Positions 44,312 to 53,840 of a DNA stretch of 64,000 nucleotides are shown piece by piece. The position numbers were made by a program, and so were the translations under genes. Source of the DNA: Anomaloglossus baeobatrachus (taxonomy: Eukaryota; Chordata; Amphibia; Anura; Aromobatidae); the NCBI RefSeq assembly GCF_048569485.1, contig NC_134359.1, positions 28,474,940-28,538,939 of the forward strand, written 5' to 3'. Under the pieces are notes generated by a model, which made no database searches, was not told the DNA's origin, and worked only from the letters and a program-made list of their open reading frames with translations. Position 1 is the first letter of the stretch. Each line of letters opens with the position of its first letter.

Positions 44312-44745
44312 TTACTAGCTGTAGTACCCGGTGCTGCTCGGGATAGTAGCTAAGTGTCTCTGTCCCTCTCTGTCTATCTCTGTTTCTCTGTCTATCTCTC
44401 TATCCAACACTCTCTGCCTCCCTCAGACTTTGTCTCTTTCTTTATTTGTCTCTCTCTATCTCTTTCTCCCAGTCTTTCTCTCATTGTCTGTCTCTCTATA
44501 GCTGTCTCTCTCTCTAAATTTCTGTCTTCCTCTGTCTCTCTCGGTTTCTCTCTCTGTCTCCATCTGTTTCTTTTTCTCTGTCTGTCTCTTTGTTTCTGTC
44601 TCTCTATCTGTCTCTGTTTGTCTCTATCTCTGTCTCTTTCTCTGTCTCTCTCTATCTCTGTCTGTCTCTATCCCTGTTTGTCTCAGTCTGTCTCTTTGTC
44701 TGTCTCTCTGTCTCTGTTTCTCTCTCTGTCTTTTTCTAAGCTTCT
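44312..44745 (-). repeat. (TCTCTG)n-rich repeat with boundary motif
   Basis: Starts TTTACTAGCTGTAGTACCCGG, the inverted form of the motif at 27776. It then gives ~400 bp of degenerate TCTGTCTC units. Open frames of Leu/Ser/Cys here are artefacts. Confidence 0.85.
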
Positions 44746-45226
44746 TATACTATGAATGTCCTTTGTTCCTATAGCGACCAATCACAGCTGCTATTAATAA
44801 CCTGTAGCTTCCAGCTCCAATCACTTTATTGTAAGCAGGTTTTTTAGCAAATAACTGTAAAGAGCAGGGTTAAATTTTCCCCTCAAAACATAGTCTATGA
44901 CATTCCCTGAGTCACATGAGGCAGCTGTGCAAAATTGTGTGATTGTAAATGCGACGGTGCAGATTCCTTTAGCGGACATACATACACATACAAATACACA
45001 TAGACACACACATACATACATGCATACACATGCACACACATACACACATATACACACATACATATGTACATACACACATACATACACACATATACACACA
45101 CATACATATGTACATACACACACATATGTACATACACACACACATACATACACACACACACACATGCATACACACATATACACACACATACATATGTACA
45201 TACACACACATACATACACACAAATA
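44746..45226 (+). repeat. Interspersed repeat body and (CA)n-rich tail, left part
   Basis: The segment GTGATTGTAAATGCGACGGTG + CAGATTCCTTTAGCGGACAT leads into a (CACATA)n tract. The chromovirus at 45232 and a solo LTR at 51810 are inserted in this tract. It resumes at 51442-51809 and 52489-52690, ending CAGCTATATATATTAGA. The family is not named with confidence. Confidence 0.6.
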
Positions 45227-45231
45227 CATAT

Positions 45232-46289
45232 TGTTACGGGGGGCTATCTGATAAGAACCTAAAGGAGTATCAGACAGTCAGGGTCCACCGTGCAAAGACT
45301 CTGCTGCAGACTATGGCAGAGTGCACTACCTCTGTTAACTCACAGAAGGATATAATAAGTAAGTAAAGCAATTCCTCCCTTACTTGGAGGGTGTGTGGAA
45401 TGATCTCTGTTAATAATCACAGAGACAAATGCAATGTGTGCAAAATGGCACCTACCTAGGTCCGCTCTTCTAGTGGTGCAAAAGAGACGAACAGCAGCGT
45501 AAGCCGCACAAAGCTCCTACCTGCGTTCGCTCCACTAGTGTGCGAGGACACGAACCACTAGATATGGCACCTGCCTAGGTCCGCTCTTCTAGTGGTGCAA
45601 AAGAGACGAACAGCAGCGTAAGCCGCACAAAGCTCCTACCTCTGTTCGCTCCCCTAGTGTGCGAGGATACGAACAACTGCCAGACGCAGTATAAGGAACG
45701 TTACCCTAGCGGCAACGTCCACCTACGAGTAGAATCACAAGGCCCAGCCAGACCATGTGCCTCAGGCACCTGCCTATGTCCGCTCCCCTAAGAGGTAAGG
45801 ATACGGACAGCAGCCGAAGCTGTAAGGTGTAAGAACGCTACCCTGCCGGTAGCGCTCACCTAGCATAGACAGAGGAATGCCTAGAGGAACGCGCACAGAG
45901 CGTCTACTCATATGCATGAACCAAGAGGACTGAGCACCATGCGGCGTGTGTCAGGGTCTTATATAGACTCTGTGCCTCAACCAAGATGGAGGACACCAGA
46001 GCCAATCCGCTGCCAGAACGACAGGAGTGACGTCATGCTGGCCTATCACCGAGCAAGCCGTCACAAGCACATGACCAGCGACCAATCGGCATAGAAGGTG
46101 TCAGAGACATGTGACCTCGTGTCAGCGATGATGTCACCCGCACATGTGCAATGGCTCCAAGATTGGACTTAGTCTCCGGCGCTCGCACATGTGCAGTAGC
46201 AAGAAATCTGGACTTAGTCTCCAGCACTCGCACATGTGCAGTAGCAAGAAATCTGGACATAGTCTCCAGTGCTCGCAGCAACCGTAACA
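45232..46289 (-). repeat. Chromovirus 3' LTR
   Basis: 1058 bp, TGTTACGGGGGG to CGTAACA on the + strand. It contains two tandem copies of a ~118-bp module (GGCACCT.CCTAGGTCCGCTC..., at ~45447 and ~45565). Equal in length to and almost identical with 50384-51441. Confidence 0.97.
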
Positions 46290-46300
46290 GTACCTCCCCC

Positions 46301-49300
46301 TCAAGGGCCCCCCTCCCGGCGACGCAGGTAATTGGCAACTAAGTCGGGAGCATGGACAGCCTCCTCAGGCTCCCAAGAGCGATGTTCCGGGCCATAGCCC
46401 TTCCAATCTATCAAGAAGAACCTGCGTCCTCTAACCATCTTAGAACCAACTATGGCTCGTACCTCATAGCTAGAGCAAGAGGAATCAGAGGCAGGAGAGT
46501 GCACTTCACGAGCGTGAGGTAAAATAGCCGGCTTTAGCAGTGAGACATGGAATTTGTCATGAATCCTAAGATGGACAGGTAACTTCAATTGATAGACTAC
46601 AGGATTTACCTGTCGAAGAACCTCATAAGGACCCAGGAAGCGAGGAGCAAATTTGACAGAGCTCACTCTAAGTCTCACGTGTTTTGCAGAGAGCCACACA
46701 AAGTCCCCTGGAGAAAAGACAGGAGCCGGGCGACGAAACCGATCGGACACCGTCTTCATACGGTCCTTAGCTGCTTGGATCGACTCTTGAGTCCGATCCC
46801 AAACCTCTCTGGCATTAGTTGCCCAGTCGGCCACAAGAGGAGGAGGTGCAGCGGCGGGAAACGGTACCGGTACCCTAGGGTGTTGCCCATTATTGAGTAC
46901 GAACGGTGTCTGCCCAGTGGCCTCAGCCAGCGAATTGTTAAGGGCAAATTCTGCCCAGGGTAGGAGGGAGGACCAGTTATCGTGGTTCTCAGCAACAAAG
47001 TGTCGAAGGTATATAATCATAGATTGATTGGTACGTTCAACCAAACCATTAGTCTCCGGATGGTATGCCGAAGAGAGATTCAACTCAATTTGCAGAAGGC
47101 TACAAAGATCTCGCCAGAAACGGGAAGTAAATTGTGGGCCTCTATCACAAATGATACGATCTGGCATCCCGTGAAGCCTAAAGACATGCTTGAGGAATAG
47201 TTTGGCTAGTACCCTGGAAGATGGGATTCTCGATAACGGTACGAGATGAACCATCCGGGAGAAATGGTCCGTAATGACCCACACAAATCTATGTCCCTGT
47301 GAACATGGAAGATCACCTACAAAGTCCATGCCTACCACCTCCCATGGTCTATCTGGCACTGGTAAAGGATGCAAGAGCCCAGCCGGTCTCTGCCGTAATG
47401 GACGGTTGCGAGCACACGAGTAGCACGAACCGACATATCTCTTGACGTGGCTGGCTAAGTGTGGCCACCAATACCACCTCTCCAGTAACTCTCGTGTCCG
47501 CCTAATACCAAAATGCCCACCCACCTTTGAGGTGTGGGCCCATGACAGTATATCATTCTGTCGATCAGGCGGAACAAAGGTCTTGCCCGGTGGGATTTGG
47601 TCTAACGTCACAGGGGAGAGCGTATGAAAAACCCTGGAGGGAAGGATAAGACGAGGTTCGTCAATCTCTTCCTGGGTAGAAAGCATAGAGCGAGACAGGG
47701 CGTCTGCCTTGTTATTCTTACTCCCAGACAAATAGTTGATGGAGAAGTGAAAGCGGGAGAAAAACAAGGACCAGCGGGCTTGGCGAGGATTCAGACGCTG
47801 AGCGGTTTGTAAGTACGTCAGATTCTTATGGTCTGTATAGACCTGGAAAGGATGTTTCGCTCCTTCCAGCAAGTGACGCCACTCCTCCAAGGCTAATCTC
47901 AAGGCGAGCAGTTCCCTATCCCCAATGGTATAGTTTCTCTCTGCCGGTGAAAAGGTTTTAGCAAAGAAGAAACACGGCCTTTTTCTACCTGCACCGTTCT
48001 TTTGATACAAGACCGCACCAGCACCCACTGAAGAGGCATCAACCTCTAAGAGGAAGGGCTTACTCTCATCGGGTCTTTGAAGAACGGGAGCAGTTGAAAA
48101 GTGTCTTTTTACTGCCTCAAAAGCCTGAGATGTCTCAGTAGACCAGGCTTTGGGATTAGCACCTTTCTTAGTCAAGGCCACCAAAGGGGCCACCAAAGTA
48201 GAAAAATGGGGTATGAACTGCCTGTAATAATTTATGAATCCTAAGAAGCGTTGCACCGCCTTCAAGGAATGAGGTTCGGACCATTGCAGGACAGCAGAGA
48301 GCTTCGCAGGATCCATAGCCAGACCCTCTTGTGAGATAATGTAACCCAAAAAAGGCAATGAGGACTGCTCGAATACACATTTCTCGAGTTTAGCAAACAA
48401 TGAGTGCTCCCTTAAACGGGAAAGGACACGAACGACATCCTGACGATGAGTCTCCAGATCAGGAGAAAAAATCAGGATGTCGTCCAGATACACCACTACT
48501 GAGGATAACAGTAAATCCCTGAACACATCGTTTACGAAGTCCTGAAATACTGCGGGTGCATTACATAACCCAAAAGGCATGACGAGGTATTCATAGTGAC
48601 CGTCTCGGGTGTTAAAAGCGGTCTTCCATTCGTCACCCTTTCGAATTCGTACCAAGTTATATGCACCCCGCAGATCCAACTTCGTAAAAACTTGAGCTCC
48701 TCTCAGTCTGTCAAAGAGCTCCGAAATTAAAGGTAATGGGTATTTGTTCTTTATTGTGATTGCGTTGAGACCCCTGTAATCTATGCAGGGACGCAAATCA
48801 CCCTCTTTCTTCCGAACAAAGAAAAACCCAGCTCCGGCGGGAGAGACAGACTTACGAATGAACCCCTTCTCTAAGCTCTCTCTTATATAGGTCGACATGG
48901 CCTCCGACTCAGGTATCGACAGGGGGTAAACCCTGCCTTTAGGTGGAACCGAACCTGGGATAAGGTCTATGGCACAGTCATACGGCCTATGGGGTGGAAG
49001 AACCTCAGCACCCTGTTTGGAGAACACGTCAGCGAAATCCAAATAGGGTGTAGGTATGGGAGAGAGATCAGTTGATGCAACCGCAACGACCTTAGGTGGT
49101 AAGGGAAGACATCGGGACTGACATTTCGAACCCCAACTAATAATGCTGTCAGACTCCCAGTCAATGTGAGGAGCATGAGTCCGAAGCCATGGAAGGCCCA
49201 GAAGGACGTCGTCTATACCCTCAGGCAAAACAAGAAAATAAATCTCCTCTATGTGACCCTGAGACAGGGAAAGGCGCAAGGGAACTGTCCTCAATGTAAT

Positions 49301-49435
49301 GGAGTCAGACAACATAGTTCCATTAACAACACGGACAGGAATAGGCGCATCTAACATGATAGAGGGAATATTGTGTCCCTTTACAAATCCTGAGGACACA
49401 AAAATCCCGTCAGCTCCGGAATCCACAAAAGCCAT
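46301..49435 (-). CDS. pol: Chromovirus pol polyprotein
   Basis: About 1044 codons on the minus strand. The aspartic protease is at the N-terminus (AFVDSGADGIFVS). Reverse transcriptase spans ~190-370, with the palm motif VVVYLDDILIFS and LPFGLCNAPAVFQ. RNase H is at ~440-560 (LLEVDASSVGAGAVL, DRELLAL, YTDHKNLTYL). Integrase spans ~630-850, with a zinc-binding HHCC region (GHFGIRRTRELLERWYWWP...C..C), MDFVGDLP (first Asp), ICDRGPQFTS (second Asp) and AYHPETNGLVERTNQ (catalytic Glu). A C-terminal chromodomain is at ~980-1040 (VRGRRFFLIDWKGYGPEHRSWEP). Chromodomains bind methylated histones and can bias insertion to heterochromatin. The frame follows gag and would be expressed as a Gag-Pol product by the family's usual read-through or frameshift means. 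Confidence 0.96.
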   Translation of the reverse strand: MAFVDSGADGIFVSSGFVKGHNIPSIMLDAPIPVRVVNGTMLSDSITLRTVPLRLSLSQGHIEEIYFLVLPEGIDDVLLGLPWLRTHAPHIDWESDSIISWGSKCQSRCLPLPPKVVAVASTDLSPIPTPYLDFADVFSKQGAEVLPPHRPYDCAIDLIPGSVPPKGRVYPLSIPESEAMSTYIRESLEKGFIRKSVSPAGAGFFFVRKKEGDLRPCIDYRGLNAITIKNKYPLPLISELFDRLRGAQVFTKLDLRGAYNLVRIRKGDEWKTAFNTRDGHYEYLVMPFGLCNAPAVFQDFVNDVFRDLLLSSVVVYLDDILIFSPDLETHRQDVVRVLSRLREHSLFAKLEKCVFEQSSLPFLGYIISQEGLAMDPAKLSAVLQWSEPHSLKAVQRFLGFINYYRQFIPHFSTLVAPLVALTKKGANPKAWSTETSQAFEAVKRHFSTAPVLQRPDESKPFLLEVDASSVGAGAVLYQKNGAGRKRPCFFFAKTFSPAERNYTIGDRELLALRLALEEWRHLLEGAKHPFQVYTDHKNLTYLQTAQRLNPRQARWSLFFSRFHFSINYLSGSKNNKADALSRSMLSTQEEIDEPRLILPSRVFHTLSPVTLDQIPPGKTFVPPDRQNDILSWAHTSKVGGHFGIRRTRELLERWYWWPHLASHVKRYVGSCYSCARNRPLRQRPAGLLHPLPVPDRPWEVVGMDFVGDLPCSQGHRFVWVITDHFSRMVHLVPLSRIPSSRVLAKLFLKHVFRLHGMPDRIICDRGPQFTSRFWRDLCSLLQIELNLSSAYHPETNGLVERTNQSMIIYLRHFVAENHDNWSSLLPWAEFALNNSLAEATGQTPFVLNNGQHPRVPVPFPAAAPPPLVADWATNAREVWDRTQESIQAAKDRMKTVSDRFRRPAPVFSPGDFVWLSAKHVRLRVSSVKFAPRFLGPYEVLRQVNPVVYQLKLPVHLRIHDKFHVSLLKPAILPHAREVHSPASDSSCSSYEVRAIVGSKMVRGRRFFLIDWKGYGPEHRSWEPEEAVHAPDLVANYLRRREGGP

Positions 49436-49530
49436 AATAGGCCATGTATTCTCAGATAACGAGAGCTGACCTGGGATACAACACTTAGAGGGTGCAGAAG
49501 ACGTCTCTAGTAACCCCCCTCTAATGGTTA

Positions 49531-50355
49531 CTAGGCCAGGGAGTTTCCCTGATGACTAGGACACTTGTTGGCATAGTGCCCAGCCTGACGACATACGTAA
49601 CATATAGGAGGACCAGACTTGCGTAGTCTGGAGAACGTATGACCTAACTCCATAGGAGTGGGAGATGTTTCAGATGCTGAGGAAGATGGTAGTGGACCCT
49701 CAACAACTGGAATAGCCCGATGCTTAGGGCGTGAGGAAGAGACCTCGAGTCTACGTTCCTTATGGCGTACATCGATCCTCGTTGCTACTGTGATCAAGTC
49801 CTCCAGAGAAGCAGGGACCTCACGAGTAGCAAGGGCATCCTTGACATAGCCTGCCAACCCTCTCCAGAAGATAGGAATCAACACCTTCTCTGGCCAATCT
49901 AGTTCTGCCACCAGAGTTCTAAAAGCAATGGCATAAGAACTAGTGGATAACGAACCCTGAGATAGATCTAACAGTCTCAGGGCCGCATCATGGGTAACCT
50001 GCGGACCCATGAATACCGCCTTAAGAGCATCAAGAAAGTCTTGATGTCTCAGAGTAACCACATCAGAGCGCTCCCATAGGGGAGTCGCCCATTCTAAGGC
50101 TTTGTCCTGAAGTAAGGAGATGATAAAGCCTACTCTGGACCTCTCCGTAGAGAAGCGAGAAGAGTTGACCTCTAGGTGTATCTGACACTGACTAATGAAA
50201 CCACGACATGATCTGGCATCGCCAGAATATCTGTTTGGCAGAGCAAGTCGAGGATCATGTGCAGATGTCACCATGGTCTGAGGTTTATCCTCTATACTCT
50301 TGAGCCGTGACTCAAGTACTTGTATGTAACGGTGTAACTGCTGATATTCTGCCAT
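49531..50355 (-). CDS. gag: Chromovirus gag protein
   Basis: 274 codons on the minus strand, starting MAEYQQLHRYIQVLESRLKS, a helical N-terminus. A retrotransposon Gag (capsid-like) core follows: RSCRGFISQCQIHLEV, LLQDKALEWATPLWER and ALDLIT-type helices. A CCHC zinc knuckle lies at ~252-265 (CYVCRQAGHYANKC), the nucleocapsid RNA-binding motif. It lies between the primer site and pol, as expected. The length is typical of a sushi-like Gag. Confidence 0.95.
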   Translation of the reverse strand: MAEYQQLHRYIQVLESRLKSIEDKPQTMVTSAHDPRLALPNRYSGDARSCRGFISQCQIHLEVNSSRFSTERSRVGFIISLLQDKALEWATPLWERSDVVTLRHQDFLDALKAVFMGPQVTHDAALRLLDLSQGSLSTSSYAIAFRTLVAELDWPEKVLIPIFWRGLAGYVKDALATREVPASLEDLITVATRIDVRHKERRLEVSSSRPKHRAIPVVEGPLPSSSASETSPTPMELGHTFSRLRKSGPPICYVCRQAGHYANKCPSHQGNSLA

Positions 50356-50370
50356 AACTGCCAGACCCTT

Positions 50371-50383
50371 GGCTCAGTCCTAA
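50371..50383 (-). other. Chromovirus primer site, self-priming type
   Basis: Immediately inside the 5' LTR. The element-strand sequence is TTAGGACTGAGCC, not a TGG-starting tRNA complement. Its core AGGACTGAGC is the exact complement of GCTCAGTCCT in the LTR (+ coordinates 51078-51087), about 30 nt downstream of a TATATAAG box. This fits the self-priming known for Tf1/sushi elements. Confidence 0.75.
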
Positions 50384-51441
50384 TGTTACGGGGGGCTATC
50401 TGATAAGAACCTAAAGGAGTATCAGACAGTCAGGGTCCACCGTGCAAAGACTCTGCTGCAGACTATGGCAGAGTGCACTACCTCTGTTAACTCACAGAAG
50501 GATATAATAAGTAAGTAAAGCAATTCCTCCCTTACTTGGAGGGTGTGTGGAATGATCTCTGTTAATAATCACAGAGACAAATGCAATGTGTGCAAAATGG
50601 CACCTACCTAGGTCCGCTCTTCTAGTGGTGCAAAAGAGACGAACAGCAGCGTAAGCCGCACAAAGCTCCTACCTGCGTTCGCTCCACTAGTGTGCGAGGA
50701 CACGAACCACTAGATATGGCACCTGCCTAGGTCCGCTCTTCTAGTGGTGCAAAAGAGACGAACAGCAGCGTAAGCCGCACAAAGCTCCTACCTCTGTTCG
50801 CTCCCCTAGTGTGCGAGGATACGAACAACTGCCAGACGCAGTATAAGGAACGTTACCCTAGCGGCAACGTCCACCTACGAGTAGAATCACAAGGCCCAGC
50901 CAGACCATGTGCCTCAGGCACCTGCCTATGTCCGCTCCCCTAAGAGGTAAGGATACGGACAGCAGCCGAAGCTGTAAGGTGTAAGAACGCTACCCTGCCG
51001 GTAGCGCTCACCTAGCATAGACAGAGGAATGCCTAGAGGAACGCGCACAGAGCGTCTACTCATATGCATGAACCAAGAGGACTGAGCACCATGCGGCGTG
51101 TGTCAGGGTCTTATATAGACTCTGTGCCTCAACCAAGATGGAGGACACCAGAGCCAATCCGCTGCCAGAACGACAGGAGTGACGTCATGCTGGCCTATCA
51201 CCGAGCAAGCCGTCACAAGCACATGACCAGCGACCAATCGGCATAGAAGGTGTCAGAGACATGTGACCTCGTGTCAGCGATGATGTCACCCGCACATGTG
51301 CAATGGCTCCAAGATTGGACTTAGTCTCCGGCGCTCGCACATGTGCAGTAGCAAGAAATCTGGACTTAGTCTCCAGCGCTCGCACATGTGCAGTAGCAAG
51401 AAATCTGGACATAGTCTCCAGTGCTCGCAGCAACCGTAACA
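50384..51441 (-). repeat. Chromovirus 5' LTR
   Basis: 1058 bp. On the element strand a TATATAAG box (+ 51110-51117) precedes the predicted RNA start near 51087 by 30 nt. The remainder of the LTR downstream would be R/U5. Confidence 0.96.
51110..51117 (-). promoter_or_regulatory. TATA box of the chromovirus LTR
   Basis: Minus-strand TATATAAG, 30 nt upstream of GCTCAGTCCT, the inferred transcript start. The same site exists in the 3' LTR copy near 45958-45965. Confidence 0.65.
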
Positions 51442-51809
51442 CATATGTACATACACACATATGCACATACACATACACACACCTATACACACATACATAT
51501 TGTACATAGACGCATACACACACACATACATACACACACACATACACACACACACATACACACACACACACACATACACACATACACACACATACACACA
51601 TACATACACACACACACACATATATCACACAAATACATACATACACACATACTTTATTTTTTTATTTATTTATTTTTTTATATAGCGCTAACATATTCCG
51701 CAGCGCTTTACATACATCAGGAATAAACATACACACACATACATACATACATACACACATATATATCACACAAATGCATACATACACACACATACACACA
51801 CACAGACAC
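51442..51809 (+). repeat. (CA)n-rich tail, middle part
   Basis: CACATA/CACACA repeats. Includes TATAGCGCTAACATATTCCGC + AGCGCTTTACATACAT at 51682-51717, a short motif I recall as common in frog interspersed repeats, joined to a (TTTA)n patch. Confidence 0.85.
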
Positions 51810-52488
51810 TGTAACACCTGCCTGGATCAACAGACTCAGATGGGATCTAATGGACAGGCTAGAGGGAAGCCACTCACCATGCAGGACTCCCAGAACCCTG
51901 AAACCCTTTAACCCCTATACAGGGATTTGGAATTACACAGGGCCCTGGAGATCACTACCTGTGGAAGGCTGCAGTCTGAGAGAGTAGTCGTCAGGCAGGG
52001 TAAAACCAGGAATAGCAGAACAGGGACAGAATTGGCAGACAAGGACGTAATCAGAAAACGTAGCAGAGGTCAAATCCGGATCGGGCAGCGAGGTACAAAA
52101 ACAGCAGGCAGAAGGGTAGTCAGAAAACACGCAGAAGTCAGCACACAGGAATCACAAAACAGAATAGGGGGATCAGGAGCCAGGAAATCAGAACTATCTC
52201 TGGCAGAGGTCAACAGACAGGAGGGGAACTAAGAAGGGTGTGGTGTCTTCCCATTGGCTGTAGGTGAACGCTGGCAACTTCAGCTGGAAGACACATGCCA
52301 CCCACAGTCAGCCAGTGGTACTGCAGATCCCAAGATAACCCAGCCCAGTGGATGATCGGAGCCTGCGCCCACCGGTGCCACTGGCATAGACTCCTCTCCC
52401 ATCACCAGCACCATCCATGGCAGGAACACAGCGTCGCCTGGCGATCAGAGCAGAAGTCGCTGGAGCAGACTCCGGTAGCGACTTAACA
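51810..52488. mobile_element. Solo LTR, family with TGTAAC...TTAACA ends (copy 3)
   Basis: 679 bp, TGTAACACCTGCC to GCGACTTAACA, closest to copy 2 at 25233-25907. It sits in CA-repeat, so the target duplication (ACAC-like) cannot be told from the repeat. Confidence 0.88.
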
Positions 52489-52509
52489 CACACACACATA
52501 CACACACAT

Positions 52510-52558
<49 letters not shown>

Positions 52559-52616
52559 TACACAAATACATCCACACACATATATCACACAAATACACAC
52601 ATACACACACATACAC

Positions 52617-52649
<33 letters not shown>

Positions 52650-52690
52650 TACACACATACATACACACACAGCTATATATATTAGATTCT
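52489..52690 (+). repeat. (CA)n-rich tail, right part
   Basis: CACACATACATA units ending CAGCTATATATATTAGA. Long His/Thr and Cys/Val open frames here are artefacts. Confidence 0.93.
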
Positions 52691-53250
52691 GTGGCCTAAT
52701 TTACTAATTGATCATTCCTGAGCAAACCAAAGACCTCTTGTTAAATTCCCTGTATGGTGTCATCATAAGGGGATGGGAAAGGAGGAACATGGCACTGGGG
52801 CACGAGCTTTACCCAACTGGGAATAGTGCATGATACAGGTGACACTGGCCCACAAGAATATTACTATAAACCAGGACACTCTTTACGGTCACTTAGATAC
52901 AGAAGCTTTGTGATCTCAATAGCTCAGAATATTAGCAGTTTGGGAGCAATGTATATACACAGGCAATCTAGGACACCATGACGGTTGGCACACAGTTTTA
53001 GCATGCAACAGGGAGGAAGGATCATTAGTCCTGCAATCGGTTTGAGAAAACACCTCCGCAGACGGCCACTCAGTGCCCAGAGAAATGCAATAAAAGAGCG
53101 ACCGCCATTTTAATTTAGATTACATAAATCAATAGTATACATGAAAATAAGCAACTCTGTAATATATCTTATCAGATAGAAACGCTTCTTTCTCCTCCAG
53201 GGCTGATCTTTTTATTTTCAAAACTCTCGATTTCCAAGTACAATCTGTAT
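52691..53250. other. Intronic sequence, no recognised feature
   Basis: Unique-looking, no domain-bearing open frame. Confidence 0.45.
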
Positions 53251-53254
53251 TCAT

Positions 53255-53464
53255 TGGAGACAGATTTTACTATTACTGAGATAGGAGATGACAGTTGGTG
53301 CTGATGAGATTCTATGTAGATGGAAGGGGAAATTAGGAGGGAGGAGATCTGCCTCTAGATCCTCGAGGCTTCCTCCTCCTCCTCCCCATAGAATCTCATG
53401 AGTCGCAACTGCCATCCCCTGTCTCAGCAATGGGAAACTCTGCAATCTCTGAAGACAGATTTCA
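53255..53464. mobile_element. Foldback MITE
   Basis: GGAGATGACAGTTGGTGCTG + ATGAGATTCTATG is mirrored by CATAGAATCTCATGAGTCGC + AACTGCCATCCCCTGTCTC. Both outer edges carry AGACAGATTT. Hairpin about 200 bp. Confidence 0.6.
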
Positions 53465-53487
53465 CATCCCCTCTGTTTTTGATAACC

Positions 53488-53570
53488 AGCCAAGGTAAAG
53501 CAGACAGCTGAGGGTTGCAGCCTGCAGTTGTCTGCTGTACCCAAGCTGGTTATCAAAAATAGGCTGGAGC
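53488..53570. repeat. Palindromic repeat fragment
   Basis: TTTTTGATAACCAGCCAAGG + TAAAGCAGACAGCTG is inverted as CAGTTGTCTGCTGTACCCAA + GCTGGTTATCAAAAA. Confidence 0.75.
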
Positions 53571-53840
53571 CCACATTTTTTTTTTTTCATTTCCTATCCG
53601 CATTTGTTTGCAGGGCAATTGCCTCCATTTTGCTCATTTTTGCATTTTTGCAGCCCCATAGTCCTTACTATGACTATTGTAATGCCATTTTACAGCACAC
53701 TAATTTGAGTCTTCATTGACTTATATGGGGTTCCATATCTGGGGTCAAGTTTGGGTCATGTCTGAGTCCCAAACTGAACTTTTATATAAAGTCCGGTCAA
53801 ACCCGGCAGAACCGAACTTCCACAGGTCCGCTCATCTCTA
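53571..53840. mobile_element. hAT MITE end fragment
   Basis: Right terminus CGCTCATCTCTA at 53840, the reverse complement of TAGAGATGAGCG seen at 3837 and 58613, preceded by GGCAGAACCGAACTTC. No matching left terminus is seen. Confidence 0.5.

Larger units (their letters stand above)
45232..51441 (-). mobile_element. Ty3/gypsy chromovirus, near-pristine
   Basis: A 6210-bp LTR retrotransposon on the minus strand with a 5-bp target duplication CATAT (45227-45231, 51442-51446). Its 1058-bp LTRs are almost identical, so it is very recent. Order on the minus strand: LTR, primer site, gag, pol (protease, reverse transcriptase, RNase H, integrase, chromodomain), purine tract GAGGGGGAGGTAC, LTR. The chromodomain places it among vertebrate chromoviruses (Tf1/sushi-related). 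No envelope gene. It looks whole: both main frames are open over their full expected domains. It lies inside the (CA)n tract of another repeat, within the long intron of the ARHGAP15-like gene and antisense to it. Confidence 0.95.

Noticed and set aside
44354-44755. 132-codon Ser/Leu/Cys-rich frame resembling a membrane protein
   Set aside because: Product of the degenerate TCTCTG repeat. There is no codon structure beyond the repeat.
44821-45366. His/Thr-rich and Cys/Val/Tyr-rich frames, also at 51185-51726 and 52308-52707
   Set aside because: Translations of (CACATA)n microsatellite sequence.
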